Notes: generated from the letters alone by a model not told the origin. DNA of 64,000 nt from Belnapia rosea (GCF_900101615.1 NZ_FMZX01000001.1:1213912-1277911); one strand, 5' to 3'; positions 49,817 to 59,236 are shown, counted from the stretch's first letter. Translations and numbers: made by a program.

Positions 49817-50716
49817 TCAGAACGGAAGGCGCAGGGCCTGCCGGTAGCGCGCGAAACAGGCCGCGCCGCATTCGAGCCGCATCAGCGCGCCCTCGGCCAT
49901 GGCCGTCGCATAGCGCGGATCCTCGGCGACGAGCGGTCGGATAGCCTCGGCATTCCAGGCCAATGAGTGCTTCACATCCAGTATGGCGTGCAGGTCGAAA
50001 TAGTGCCGGTCGCCCGCCGGCACCTTCAGCCGCTTCAGCCCCCGCGCGACCATGGCCGAGCGGCCAGGGGCCGTCTGCTCGATCACCCCGAGCGCACCGA
50101 CCGAGTGATAGGCGTAGCGCCGGTTCGCCGCGAGCCCGGCCATGACATTGGCCAGCGCCAGCGCCTCCCACACCGTCGTCTCGATCCGCGGCTCGAGGCC
50201 GAGCCGGTGGGCGAGCGTGTCCAGCAACGGGCCGTGCATGCCCTTCGGGTTGCCACGGCCCATCTCGTCCCAGTAGTTGCGCGCGATCTCGAGCTTCGGC
50301 CGTTGCGGCATCCGCACCTGCGTCAGGGCGGCCAGATCCTCGAAGCCGGCCTCACCGGCGACTTCCTGGGTCAGGAACCAGCGCATCTCCTCCATCGAGG
50401 CCTGCCCGGCCAGCCAGGGGAAGAGCGGGTCGCCCTGGCCAGGGCCGGTGCGGTCCAGCGCTTCGAACCAGGCGATGAAGCCGTCGGGATCGGTCGGGGC
50501 CTCGGCGGCGCGGGCGGCGACCGCGGCACGGCGCACCTCCAGGTACCGGGCTTCCTCCCGCTCCAGGACGCTCATCTCCTCCCGGTCCTGGTCCCAGTCG
50601 CTGTCGGGAAGCGCCGGGGTGAAGCGGCGGCGGTTCAGCCCGGACAGCCGACGTTGCAGGCGGTCCTGCGCGGCGTCCTCGGGCGTGGTGATCGGATACA
50701 GGCTGCCTTCCGGCAT
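49817..50716 (-). CDS. Iron-containing redox enzyme, heme-oxygenase-like diiron fold (HDO)
   Basis: 299 residues, almost all helical. Candidate metal ligands are E in FLTQEVAGEAGFEDL, E/H in YWDEMGRGNPKGMHG and the HYFDLHAILDVKH block near residue 240-255, an arrangement typical of the Haem_oxygenas_2/HDO superfamily. Known HDO enzymes use O2 to cleave C-C bonds, hydroxylate amines or make terminal alkenes. It starts one base before the end of the adjacent methyltransferase gene, so the two are coupled. Substrate unknown. Confidence 0.8.
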   Translation of the reverse strand: MPEGSLYPITTPEDAAQDRLQRRLSGLNRRRFTPALPDSDWDQDREEMSVLEREEARYLEVRRAAVAARAAEAPTDPDGFIAWFEALDRTGPGQGDPLFPWLAGQASMEEMRWFLTQEVAGEAGFEDLAALTQVRMPQRPKLEIARNYWDEMGRGNPKGMHGPLLDTLAHRLGLEPRIETTVWEALALANVMAGLAANRRYAYHSVGALGVIEQTAPGRSAMVARGLKRLKVPAGDRHYFDLHAILDVKHSLAWNAEAIRPLVAEDPRYATAMAEGALMRLECGAACFARYRQALRLPF

Positions 50717-51685
50717 TCATCGCCCTCCTGGCTTCGTGATGGTGAGTACAACTGCGGCGATGCGGTCAGCCTGGTCATAGGCGCCGTCCTCAAGCTCCTC
50801 GCCGAAGACGTCTGGGTCGGCCTCACGGTAGCGCCAGGCCATGTCCATCCCGGCGAGGCGCCCCGCGGCCGCTGCGTGGAAGGCGTCATGCCCCTCCACG
50901 ATGGCAACGCCGGTGTAGAGGACCAGGGTGCCACCCGGCGCCAGGCGCTCCAGCGCCGCGTCGAGGATGGCGATGGACAGGCCCTCGCCGAGGGATCCGC
51001 CGCCATGCCGGTAGGAACGCCGTGCCGGGTCCAGCAGATAGGGCGGATTGGAGACGATCCAATCGAAATCGCCCGGTACCCCGGACAACAGGTCGCTGCG
51101 GAAGGCCGCGGCGTTGGACGTGCCGGCCAGGACGGCATTGATCCGCGCGAGGCGGAGCGCGGCATCGTTGATGTCGAGCATCGCGACCGCCGCGCCCGGA
51201 CAGGCCGCGGCTACGAGGATGCCGCCCGGACCCGCGCCGCAACCGATATCGGCGGCACGGTGGATGGGGGCGGCGCGGGCGGCCAACTCGATCCGGATCG
51301 CCGAGGCGAAGCGATAGGTGTCGGGGCCGAAGAACACGGCATCGGCGGCATCGGTCGGATAGGCGGAATGCAGGAACAGCGCCCCGTCCAGGCTGGAAAG
51401 CCGCACCAAGCTCCGCCAGAGACCGCCTTCGGACTCCGGCACCGCCACCTCGGCACGCTGCATCAGCGCGAACAATTCGGCCGGCATCACATCCGGCGAG
51501 AACGGCCTGCTCCAGCCGAACACCCCGCGCAGGTCACGGGCAACCTCGTTGCCGGGTCGCCGGTTGACCCGCGCATGGGTCGCGGGCGTCGGCGTGACGA
51601 AGCGGTAGCCGCCGTCTCGCAGTGCCTTGGCCAGGGCAAGAAGCGACGCATCGGCCTCGCACAGGAGGGGGGCGGGAGTGGACAT
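50717..51685 (-). CDS. Class I SAM-dependent methyltransferase (MTS/PrmB-like)
   Basis: 322 residues. The N-terminal half (about 1-135) is a separate domain; the SAM motif I ADIGCGAGPGG is near residue 145, and motif IV IVSNPPYLLDP carries the NPPY that acts on N atoms of amides, bases or proteins. This is the form found in RsmC/PrmB-like enzymes. It directly precedes the HDO gene with no gap. The acceptor is unknown. Confidence 0.82.
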   Translation of the reverse strand: MSTPAPLLCEADASLLALAKALRDGGYRFVTPTPATHARVNRRPGNEVARDLRGVFGWSRPFSPDVMPAELFALMQRAEVAVPESEGGLWRSLVRLSSLDGALFLHSAYPTDAADAVFFGPDTYRFASAIRIELAARAAPIHRAADIGCGAGPGGILVAAACPGAAVAMLDINDAALRLARINAVLAGTSNAAAFRSDLLSGVPGDFDWIVSNPPYLLDPARRSYRHGGGSLGEGLSIAILDAALERLAPGGTLVLYTGVAIVEGHDAFHAAAAGRLAGMDMAWRYREADPDVFGEELEDGAYDQADRIAAVVLTITKPGGR

Positions 51686-51804
51686 TCAGCCAGAGCGAAC
51701 GGCAACCGCGTCGCGAGGTTCCGCACAAGGGTGCGGCATGCCCCGGCAGGACATCCCTTCGCAAGCCGCGGCGGGCTTCGCCGCCCTGGTCCCGGGCGGG
51801 GCTG

Positions 51805-52743
51805 TCAGGCCTGCATCAGCACCCGCAGATGCGCCGCCGTGCTGCTGGCGAGCGCGTCGAGGTCGTAGCCGCCCTCCAGCAGGCTGACGACATGCCCGCC
51901 GCAGCGCCGCTCGGCGATGGCGCAGAGCTCCGCCGTCAGCCAGGCGAAATCCGGCTCCCGCAGGCGGAGCTGCGCCAGCGGGTCCCGTGCATGGGCATCG
52001 AAGCCGGCCGAGATCACCAGCAGCCCGGGGTCGAACCCATCGATCGCCGGCAACAGGCCCTGCCAGGCCTCGCGGAACTCGGCGCCATCCGCGCCGGGGC
52101 GGAGCGGGACGTTGAAGATATTGCCGACGCCGCGCTCCCGCGCATCGCCGGTACCCGGATAGAGCGGCCATTGATGCGAGGAGGCGTAGAGGATGCTGCC
52201 ATCCGTCTCGACGCAGGCCTGGCTGCCATTGCCGTGATGCACGTCGAAATCGATGATGGCGATGCGCTCGACGCCATGGATCGCCTGGGCATGGCGGGCG
52301 GCGATGACGGCATTGGCGAAGAAGCAGAAGCCCATCGGCCGCGCCGGCTCGGCATGGTGGCCGGGCGGGCGGGTGGCGCAGAAGGCGCGGCGGACGCTGC
52401 CCCCGGCGGGGCCGCCCAGTACGGCATCCACCGCGGCGACGGCGGCGCCCGCGGCGCGCAGCGCGGCCTCGGCGCTGCCATCGCTCATCAGCGTGTCGGC
52501 ATCCAGCGCGACGGTCTCGCCGGCCGCCGGGCGGATCGCCAGGATGGCCTCGACATAGTTCCGCGGATGGACGCGGACCAGCTGCTCCACCGTTGCCTCC
52601 GGCGCCTCGGCGCGCACCAGGTCGCTGAACTCCTCCGCCTCCAGCGCGCGCAGCACGGCGCGCAGGCGGTCGGGGCATTCCGGGTGGTAGTCGCCGGGGT
52701 CGTGCCGCAGGCAGGCGCGATGGGTCAGCAGCAGGACGCTCAT
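51805..52743 (-). CDS. Histone-deacetylase-like (HdaH/acetylpolyamine amidohydrolase) hydrolase
   Basis: 312 residues. Active-site blocks RPPGHHAEPARPMGFCFF, IIDFDVHHGNGSQ and ISAGFDAHARDP carry the catalytic His pair and Zn ligands. It removes acyl groups from lysine or polyamines. The ATG overlaps the tusA-like stop by four bases. A gap of 119 bases to the methyltransferase gene carries no visible feature. Confidence 0.9.
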   Translation of the reverse strand: MSVLLLTHRACLRHDPGDYHPECPDRLRAVLRALEAEEFSDLVRAEAPEATVEQLVRVHPRNYVEAILAIRPAAGETVALDADTLMSDGSAEAALRAAGAAVAAVDAVLGGPAGGSVRRAFCATRPPGHHAEPARPMGFCFFANAVIAARHAQAIHGVERIAIIDFDVHHGNGSQACVETDGSILYASSHQWPLYPGTGDARERGVGNIFNVPLRPGADGAEFREAWQGLLPAIDGFDPGLLVISAGFDAHARDPLAQLRLREPDFAWLTAELCAIAERRCGGHVVSLLEGGYDLDALASSTAAHLRVLMQA

Positions 52744-52973
52744 GCCGTCTCCTTCTTGCGGATGACGAAGCGCCAGACCCCGTCCGCCTCCCCGGCCTCG
52801 TCCAGGCTGTGCCCGGTCTCGGCGCAATAGGCGGGAAAGTCCTTCGCCGCCGCCGGGTCGGTGGCAAGCACCACCAGCCGCGCCCCGGCGGGCAGGCCGC
52901 GCAGCGCCTTGTTGGCCTTGAGCACCGGGAGGGGGCAGGACAGCCCCTGCACATCGAGCAGCGTTTCCGACAT
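52740..52973 (-). CDS. TusA/SirA-family sulfur carrier
   Basis: 77 residues. The signature Cys is C13 in LDVQGLSCPLPVLKANKAL. These proteins relay persulfide sulfur for tRNA thiolation or molybdenum cofactor supply. The coupling to the deacetylase-like gene is conserved in many bacteria only by context, so the role here is uncertain. Confidence 0.9.
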   Translation of the reverse strand: MSETLLDVQGLSCPLPVLKANKALRGLPAGARLVVLATDPAAAKDFPAYCAETGHSLDEAGEADGVWRFVIRKKETA

Positions 52974-53017
52974 GCTGCGAGTCCAGCACCCGCCCCTTCG
53001 GATGACAAGCAGCAGTC

Positions 53018-53914
53018 ATGGCGATACGCCTCGGCATCGATCTCGGCGGCACCAAGACGGAGATCGTGGCCCTCGACGAGGCCGGCGCCATCCGGCTCCG
53101 CCGCCGCGCCCCGACGCCACCGGCCCATGCCGGGGTGGTCGCCCTCATCGGCGGGCTGGTGGAGGCCGCGGAGCGGGAGCTCGGCCAGCAGGGCACCGTC
53201 GGCATCGGCATCCCCGGCAGCCTGTCGCCGGCCACGGGTCTGGTGCGCGGGGCGAATTCCACCTGGCTGAATGGCGGGCGGCTGGATGCGGACATCGCCG
53301 CGCGCCTCGGCCGGCCCGTGCGCCTCAGCAATGACGCCAATTGCCTGGCGATGAGCGAGGCGGCGGACGGCGCCGGGGCGGGGCATGGCACCGTCTTCGC
53401 CGCGATCCTCGGCACCGGCGTCGGCGCCGGGATCGTCATCGGCGGCCGGCTGGTGGAGGGGCGCAACCGCATCGCGGGCGAATGGGGGCACAACCCGCTG
53501 CCCTGGATGACGCCGGCCGAGCATCCCGGCCCGGCCTGCTGGTGCGGCCGGCGGGGCTGCATCGAGACCTTCCTCTGCGGCCCGGCGCTCGCCGCCGATG
53601 CCGATGGACGGGGCGCCCGCGACGCCGGCCCCCTCCCCCTGCGAGCCGCGGCCGGAGACCAGTCCGCCGCTGCGGCGCTTGCACGCCATGCCGACCGGCT
53701 CGCCCGGGCGCTGGCCCATGTGATCAACCTGCTGGACCCGGACTGCATCGTGCTGGCGGGCGGGCTGTCGAACATGGCGCATCTGTACGAGGAGGTGCCG
53801 CGCCGCTGGCGCGACTTCGTCTTCTCCGACGTGGTGGAGACGCCCCTGCTCCGGGCGCAGCACGGCGACAGCTCCGGCGTGCTCGGCGCGGCGAGGCTCT
53901 GGGATGCGGCCTGA
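53018..53914 (+). CDS. ROK-family sugar kinase
   Basis: 298 residues. The phosphate motif LGIDLGGTKTEIVALD opens the protein, and the ROK zinc motif CWCGRRGCIE is near residue 178. It probably phosphorylates a hexose such as fructose or N-acetylglucosamine; the sugar is not set. It overlaps the small membrane gene by 11 bases. Divergent from tusA. Confidence 0.9.
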   Translation: MAIRLGIDLGGTKTEIVALDEAGAIRLRRRAPTPPAHAGVVALIGGLVEAAERELGQQGTVGIGIPGSLSPATGLVRGANSTWLNGGRLDADIAARLGRPVRLSNDANCLAMSEAADGAGAGHGTVFAAILGTGVGAGIVIGGRLVEGRNRIAGEWGHNPLPWMTPAEHPGPACWCGRRGCIETFLCGPALAADADGRGARDAGPLPLRAAAGDQSAAAALARHADRLARALAHVINLLDPDCIVLAGGLSNMAHLYEEVPRRWRDFVFSDVVETPLLRAQHGDSSGVLGAARLWDAA

Positions 53915-54287
53915 GCTCCGCGCCGGCGCTGCCTATGCCGCGGCGATGTTCGGGCTCGGCGCCCTGCTCGGCCTGCTGCGCGAGCTGGTCCTCGCGCCCC
54001 GCCTCGGCGCCACCGCCGCAGCCGCGATCGAGGCGGTGCCGATGCTGCTCGGCATGGCGATTCTCGCCCCCCTGATCGCTGGCCGGCTGGCGGTGCCGCC
54101 GGCGCTGCCCGCCCGGCTCGGCATGGGGGCCGCTGGCCTCCTGCTGCTGATCCTGGCCGAGAGTGCCCTTGATGTGCTGGTGCGCGGCCAGACGCTCTGG
54201 CTCGAACGGATGCGGAGCCCGGCCGGCTGGATCGGCCTCGGCCTGCTCGCCGCCTTCGCCGCCATGCCGGCGCTGCGGCCCCGCTGA
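53904..54287 (+). CDS. Small integral membrane protein
   Basis: 127 residues with four predicted hydrophobic segments (about 10-28, 40-60, 70-92, 105-122). No family recognised. It overlaps the ROK kinase and its stop codon overlaps the dinB ATG by one base, so it is coupled between them. Confidence 0.65.
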   Translation: MRPELRAGAAYAAAMFGLGALLGLLRELVLAPRLGATAAAAIEAVPMLLGMAILAPLIAGRLAVPPALPARLGMGAAGLLLLILAESALDVLVRGQTLWLERMRSPAGWIGLGLLAAFAAMPALRPR

Positions 54288-55549
54288 TGCCGAGCCTCTG
54301 CCGCGACTGCTTCCGCGAGGTGCCTGACGGTCGTGGCACCTGCCCGGCCTGCACCTCACGCCGCCTGGTGCGCCATCCGGAGCTGTGGACCCTCACCGTC
54401 GCCCATGTCGATTGCGACGCCTTCTATGCCAGCATCGAGAAGCGGGACCGGCCGGAGCTGCTGGCCCTGCCGGTCATCGTCGGTGGCGGCAAGCGGGGCG
54501 TGGTCTCGGCCGCCTGCTATATCGCCCGTACCCGCGGCGTGCGCAGCGCCATGCCGATGTTCAAGGCGCTGGCGCTCTGCCCGGATGCCGTCGTCATCAA
54601 GCCGGACATGGCGAAATACGTGGCCGCCGCCCGGCAGATCCGCGGGCTGATGGAAGGGCTGACGCCGCTGGTGCAGCCGCTCTCGATCGACGAGGCGGTG
54701 CTCGATCTCCGCGGCACCGACGCGCTGCACCGCGCCCCGCCCGCTGCCGTGCTCGCCCGCTTCGCCCGCGCGGTGGAGCAGCAGGTCGGCGTCACCGTCT
54801 CCATCGGCCTCGCCGCCAACCGGCTGATGGGCAAGCTGGCGGCGGAGCGGGACAAGCCGCGCGGCTTCGCCGTGATCGGCGCCGGCGAGGCGGCGGCCTG
54901 GCTGGCGCCCCAGCCGGTGACGCTGCTGCCCGGCGTCGGCCCTGCGCTCGCCCGGCGGCTGGAGGCGGCGGGCTTCACCCGGCTCGGCCAGCTTGCGGTG
55001 CTGACCCCGCGCGAGGCGGCCCTGCGCTTCGGCGAGGAGGGACCCTCCCTCGCCGCCCGCGCCCGCGGCGAGGACAACCGTCCGGTGAACCCGGCGCGCG
55101 ACACCAAGAGCATCAGCGCCGAGACCACCTTCGACCACGATCTCTCGGCGATCCCCGAGCTGGAAGCACCGCTCTGGCGGCTGTGCGAGAAACTGGCCCG
55201 CCGGTTGAGGGAGAAGGAGCTGGCCGCCGCCGGGGTGGTGCTCAAGCTGAAGACGGCCGGCTTCGCGCTCCGCACCCGCAATGCCCGGCTGCCCTCGCCC
55301 ACGCGGCTGCCGGAGACGCTCTTCGCCGCTGCCCGGCCGCTGCTGGCGCGGGAGGCGGATGGCACGCGCTTCCGGCTGATCGGTATCGGCGCTCAGCCCC
55401 TCGCCCCAGCCATCGGCGCCGATCGCGGCGATCTGGCCGATCCGGACGCGCCCCGCCGCGCTGCCCGCTGGCAGGCGGTGGAGGCGCTGCGGGCACGCTT
55501 CGGCGAGGCGGCGGTGATGCAGGGCCGCGGGCTGAAGCCGCGCGCATGA
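54287..55549 (+). CDS. dinB: DNA polymerase IV (DinB) with N-terminal zinc finger
   Basis: 420 residues. An N-terminal CxxC-x10-CxxC (C5, C8, C19, C22) forms a likely zinc finger absent from standard DinB. The palm has HVDCDAFYASIE and SIDEAVLDL, the latter with the catalytic Asp-Glu, and LLPGVGPALARRLEAAG is the helix-hairpin-helix. Translesion polymerase. It is the last of ROK-membrane-dinB. No LexA box is visible just upstream since the promoter lies before the ROK gene. Confidence 0.93.
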   Translation: MPSLCRDCFREVPDGRGTCPACTSRRLVRHPELWTLTVAHVDCDAFYASIEKRDRPELLALPVIVGGGKRGVVSAACYIARTRGVRSAMPMFKALALCPDAVVIKPDMAKYVAAARQIRGLMEGLTPLVQPLSIDEAVLDLRGTDALHRAPPAAVLARFARAVEQQVGVTVSIGLAANRLMGKLAAERDKPRGFAVIGAGEAAAWLAPQPVTLLPGVGPALARRLEAAGFTRLGQLAVLTPREAALRFGEEGPSLAARARGEDNRPVNPARDTKSISAETTFDHDLSAIPELEAPLWRLCEKLARRLREKELAAAGVVLKLKTAGFALRTRNARLPSPTRLPETLFAAARPLLAREADGTRFRLIGIGAQPLAPAIGADRGDLADPDAPRRAARWQAVEALRARFGEAAVMQGRGLKPRA

Positions 55550-55679
55550 CGGAGACCGCCGGCTTCTGACCCCTGCCCATGCCGGCTGGCATTCCAGGGC
55601 GGCTGTATCCGGGCACCGTGCCAGGCCGCCATGCGCCGCTGGAGGTTTCCGGTCGGAGACGGCGGCGCAGCGGGATTTT

Positions 55680-55724
55680 GTCGCCTGCGTCACCGGCGGC
55701 TGACCACCCCACCAGGCAGGCGAC
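55680..55724. repeat. Nested inverted repeat between dinB and the SDR gene
   Basis: GTCGCCTGC (55680-55688) pairs exactly with GCAGGCGAC (55716-55724), and a GTCA...TGAC pair lies inside. The 205-base gap between dinB and the SDR gene otherwise holds no feature. It may end dinB transcription or fold as an RNA leader; no T tract follows. Confidence 0.4.
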
Positions 55725-55754
55725 AGCGGGCCGGAGGGCTGCTACAGCGCCGCC

Positions 55755-56534
55755 ATGTTCCCCATTTCCCCCTCCATCCCCCGCGCGGCCCTGGTCACCG
55801 GGGGCGCCAAGCGCCTTGGCCGGGCCATTGCCCTCGGCCTTGCCGAGGCCGGCTTCGACATCGCGGTGCATTACGCCGGCAGCGCCGACGAGGCGGCACG
55901 TACCGCCGAGGAGATCCGCGCGTTCGGCCGCCGTGCGACGGTGCTGAAAGCCGACCTGGCGGCAGAGGCGGAGACGGCGGCGTTGCTGCCTGCGGCCACC
56001 GCCGCGCTCGGCCCGGTCGGCGTGCTGGTGAACAATGCCAGCACCTTCGAGCGCGACGAGTGGGAGGATGCGAGCCGGGAAAGCTGGGACCGCCATATCG
56101 AGCCCAATCTCCGCGCGCCCTTCCTGCTTGCTCAGGCCATGGCTCGCGCGTTGCCCGCCGGGGCCGAGGGGCTGGTGCTGAACATGCTCGATCAGCGGGT
56201 CTGGTCGCTGACGCCGCATTTCACCAGCTACACCCTCTCGAAGGCCGGTCTCTGGACCCTGACCCAGACCCTTGCCCTGGCGCTTGCCCCGCGCATCCGG
56301 GTGAACGGCATCGGCCCGGGCCCGGCGCTGCCGAGCCCCCGCCAGACCGAGGAGCAGTTCCGCAAGCAGTGTCTCTCGGTCCCGCTTCGCCACGGCACCA
56401 GTCCGGAAGAGATCGCCCGCGCCGTACTGGCGGTCCTCGCCCTGCCTTCGATGACCGGTCAGATGATCGCCCTCGATGGCGGCCAGCACCTGCAATGGGC
56501 TCCTTGCCCCGAGACGGGGGCGCCGGAGGAATGA
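55755..56534 (+). CDS. SDR-family oxidoreductase, probably pteridine reductase FolM-like
   Basis: 259 residues. Cofactor motif TGGAKRLGRAIA and the VNNAS block; the catalytic Tyr/Lys are in YTLSKAG. TGGAKRLGR rather than TGGxxGIG is typical of FolM/PTR1-type dihydropteridine reductases. The adjacent folB-like gene supports a folate/pterin role. Overlaps the next gene by four bases. Confidence 0.8.
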   Translation: MFPISPSIPRAALVTGGAKRLGRAIALGLAEAGFDIAVHYAGSADEAARTAEEIRAFGRRATVLKADLAAEAETAALLPAATAALGPVGVLVNNASTFERDEWEDASRESWDRHIEPNLRAPFLLAQAMARALPAGAEGLVLNMLDQRVWSLTPHFTSYTLSKAGLWTLTQTLALALAPRIRVNGIGPGPALPSPRQTEEQFRKQCLSVPLRHGTSPEEIARAVLAVLALPSMTGQMIALDGGQHLQWAPCPETGAPEE

Positions 56535-56929
56535 GCGGGATGGGATTTGCCCCCGATGCCGAGCGGCAGCTGCGCCTCGTCTTCGTCCGCGGCCTCGCCC
56601 TTCAGGCGCGGCTTGGCATCTATCCGCACGAGAAGGCGGCACCGCAACGCGTCATCATCGGCGTGGAACTGGCCGTGGAGGATGAGGCGGCGCCGGCCTC
56701 GGTCGGCAGCGACGACCTTCGGCGGGTGGTGAATTACGAGAGCGTCGTGCGCGCCGCCCGCGCTGCCGTGGATGGCCATACCCTGCTTGTCGAGACCCTG
56801 GCGGAGCGGATCGCTGCCGCGGCGCTGGCGGACCCGCGCGTGGTGCGGGCACGTGTCACTGTGGAGAAGCCGGATGCCTTCCCGGACGCCGCGACCGTAG
56901 GCGTTACGATCGAGCGGATCCGCGGCTGA
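56531..56929 (+). CDS. folB: Dihydroneopterin aldolase (FolB)
   Basis: 132 residues from the coupled ATG; a second in-frame ATG is three codons on. The block RLGIYPHEKAAPQRVIIG and YESVVRAARA with LVETLAERIA and VTVEKPDAFPDA match FolB, including the catalytic Lys in VEKP. It splits dihydroneopterin in folate synthesis. Confidence 0.9.
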   Translation: MSGMGFAPDAERQLRLVFVRGLALQARLGIYPHEKAAPQRVIIGVELAVEDEAAPASVGSDDLRRVVNYESVVRAARAAVDGHTLLVETLAERIAAAALADPRVVRARVTVEKPDAFPDAATVGVTIERIRG

Positions 56930-57235
56930 GCGCCTGACACGGCGAGGCAGCAACGGTTCGCCCGAAAATCCATCCACCGATAAATTGAACGCAGCCAAGG
57001 CGGCATTCCTGTCAAGCCCAACAACTCCCTTGACCTGCCGATGACCGCGTCCAAAACGTAAACACGAGCGATTTCAAGATGTTACGCAGATGCTTAAAAA
57101 ACGCGCAAACACATATGACTGGCGGATGACAGCCAGTTTCGGCTCGATACCACCATCCGGTCCACAGACTTGTCCACAGGATCGGTGGAGAAATACGGGT
57201 TGTGCCCGACACTCCTGCTGCCCTTATCACCCGGC
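56930..57235 (+). promoter_or_regulatory. A+T-rich intergenic region upstream of uvrC
   Basis: This is the largest gap in the window, 306 bases. Bases 57061-57120 are about 62 percent A+T by hand count, in a genome otherwise very GC-rich. It holds an ACTGGC-N8-GCCAGT hairpin (57118-57137) followed by TTT, and two TCCACAG units with a DnaA-box-like TTGTCCACA at 57170-57178. It may be the uvrC promoter, a small RNA locus or a DnaA-binding site; the last is speculative. Confidence 0.4.
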
Positions 57236-59179
57236 ATGACGGAAGCCGGATCCGAGCCCCCGATCGACACCGAAGCGGCGGATATGCCTGCGGATGTGTC
57301 CCCGGACATGCCTCAGGAGGCCGCCCCTGAGGCGCCCGTGATGGAGGGCGTGCGGGTGATCGAGGCGGCGCTTGCCACCCTGCCGCTCTCGCCTGGCGTC
57401 TACCGGATGCTCGATGCCAAGGGGGATGCCCTCTATGTGGGCAAGGCGCGTGCCCTCAAGAAGCGCGTGGTGGCCTATACCCAGATCGGCCGCCTGCCCG
57501 AGCGCCTGCGCCGCATGGTCCATGAGACCCGCAGCCTCGAGGTCATCACTACGGCCTCGGAGGCCGAGGCCCTGCTGCTCGAGGCCAATCTCATCAAGCG
57601 GCTGAGGCCGCGCTACAACATCGTCCTGCGGGACGACAAATCCTATCCCTGGCTGGTCCTGACGGAGGACCACCCCTATCCGCAGATCACCAAGCATCGC
57701 GGCGAACGGCGGAAGGGCGCCAGCTATTGGGGGCCCTTCGCCTCCGCCTGGGCGGTGAACCAGACGCTGACGGCCTTGCAGCGGGTGTTCCTGCTGCGCT
57801 CCTGCCGGGACACGGTCTTCGACAGCCGCGACCGGCCCTGCCTGCTCTTCCAGATCCGCCGCTGTTCGGCCCCCTGCGTCGACCGCATCTCGAAGGAGGA
57901 TTACGCGGAGCTGGTGGCGGAGGCGAAGCAGTTCCTCTCCGGTGAGACGCCTTCCATCCAGAAGAACCTCGCCCGCGAGATGGAGGAGGCCGCCGAGGCG
58001 CTGGAATTCGAACGGGCCGCGGCATTACGTGACCGCATCCGCGGCCTGACCCATATCCAGGGCCGTGACCGGATCAACATGGAAGGCATCGGCGATGCCG
58101 ATGTCGTGGCGCTGCACCAGCTTGCCGGGCAGACCTGCGTGCAGGTCTTCTTCTTCCGCGGCGGGCGGAACAACGGCAACCGGCCCTATTTCCTGTCGAA
58201 GGGCGAGCAGGGGCCGGAGGAGGTCATGGGCGCCTTTCTCGGCCAGCTCTATGACGACCTGCCGCCGCCGCCCCTCGTCCTGCTGAGCCATGAGCCGGCG
58301 GAGCGGGGGCTGATCGCCGAGGCGCTGTCCATCAAGGCCGGCCGGAAGGTGGAGCTGCACCGGCCGCAGCGCGGCGACAAGCGCTCGGCGGTCGAGCATG
58401 CCGAGACCAACGCCCGTGAGGCGCTGGAGCGCCGCATGGCGGAGGGCACGGCGCAGCAGACCCTGCTGGCCGGCGTCGCCACCCTCTTTGACCTGCCCTC
58501 CATGCCGGAGCGGATCGAGGTCTATGACAACTCCCATATCCAGGGCGCGCATGCCTATGGGGTGATGGTCGCAGCCGGGCCGAGCGGCTTCCTGAAGCAG
58601 GCCTACCGGAAATTCTCGATCCGTGGCCCGGTGAAGCCCGGCGACGATTTCGGCATGATGCGCGAGGTCTTTGAGCGCCGCTTCGGCCGCGCCCTGAAGG
58701 AGGACCCGGAGCGGGAGAGCGGCACCTGGCCCGACCTGGTGCTGATCGATGGCGGCCTCGGCCAGCTCAACGCGGCGCGGGAGATCATGGCGGAGCTCGG
58801 CGCGCATGACATTCCCCTGGTCGCCGTCGCCAAGGGGCCGGACCGGGATGCCGGGCGCGAATGGTTCCACCGTGCCGGGCAGCAGCCCTTCCAGCTCCCG
58901 CCGCGCGACCCGGTGCTCTATTACCTGCAGCGGCTGCGGGACGAGGCGCATCGCTTCGCCATCACCACCCACCGCGCCGGGCGCTCGAAGGCATTGACCA
59001 CCTCGGAGCTGGACGAGATCCCGGGCGTCGGCAGCGCCCTGAAGCGCAAGCTGCTCAATCATTTCGGCTCGGCCCGCGGGGTGCGGAACGCGGCGCTGGA
59101 GGATCTGGCGAATGCTCCCGGCATCGGCCCGGCCGTGGCACGGAAGATCCATGGGCATTTCCATCCGGGCGGGAGCTGA
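57236..59179 (+). CDS. uvrC: UvrABC system protein C
   Basis: 647 residues from the chosen ATG; in-frame GTG/ATG codons occur upstream and downstream within an unconserved acidic N-terminus (1-40). GIY-YIG nuclease: [23 protein letters not shown] domain (about 215-250); RNase H-like nuclease with [14 protein letters not shown]-terminal helix-hairpin-helix [15 protein letters not shown]. It makes both cuts in nucleotide excision repair. Followed by pgsA. Confidence 0.95.
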   Translation: MTEAGSEPPIDTEAADMPADVSPDMPQEAAPEAPVMEGVRVIEAALATLPLSPGVYRMLDAKGDALYVGKARALKKRVVAYTQIGRLPERLRRMVHETRSLEVITTASEAEALLLEANLIKRLRPRYNIVLRDDKSYPWLVLTEDHPYPQITKHRGERRKGASYWGPFASAWAVNQTLTALQRVFLLRSCRDTVFDSRDRPCLLFQIRRCSAPCVDRISKEDYAELVAEAKQFLSGETPSIQKNLAREMEEAAEALEFERAAALRDRIRGLTHIQGRDRINMEGIGDADVVALHQLAGQTCVQVFFFRGGRNNGNRPYFLSKGEQGPEEVMGAFLGQLYDDLPPPPLVLLSHEPAERGLIAEALSIKAGRKVELHRPQRGDKRSAVEHAETNAREALERRMAEGTAQQTLLAGVATLFDLPSMPERIEVYDNSHIQGAHAYGVMVAAGPSGFLKQAYRKFSIRGPVKPGDDFGMMREVFERRFGRALKEDPERESGTWPDLVLIDGGLGQLNAAREIMAELGAHDIPLVAVAKGPDRDAGREWFHRAGQQPFQLPPRDPVLYYLQRLRDEAHRFAITTHRAGRSKALTTSELDEIPGVGSALKRKLLNHFGSARGVRNAALEDLANAPGIGPAVARKIHGHFHPGGS

Positions 59180-59236
59180 TCGGGCGGCACAGCATGACTG
59201 GACGGGCGCGCGCCGCTCCGCCATGACTGCGCCGAC

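Noticed and set aside
57160..57180. Chromosomal replication origin
   Set aside because: Only one DnaA-box-like site and a related partial one are visible, with no dnaA, parA or hemE next to it; kept only as a weak observation.
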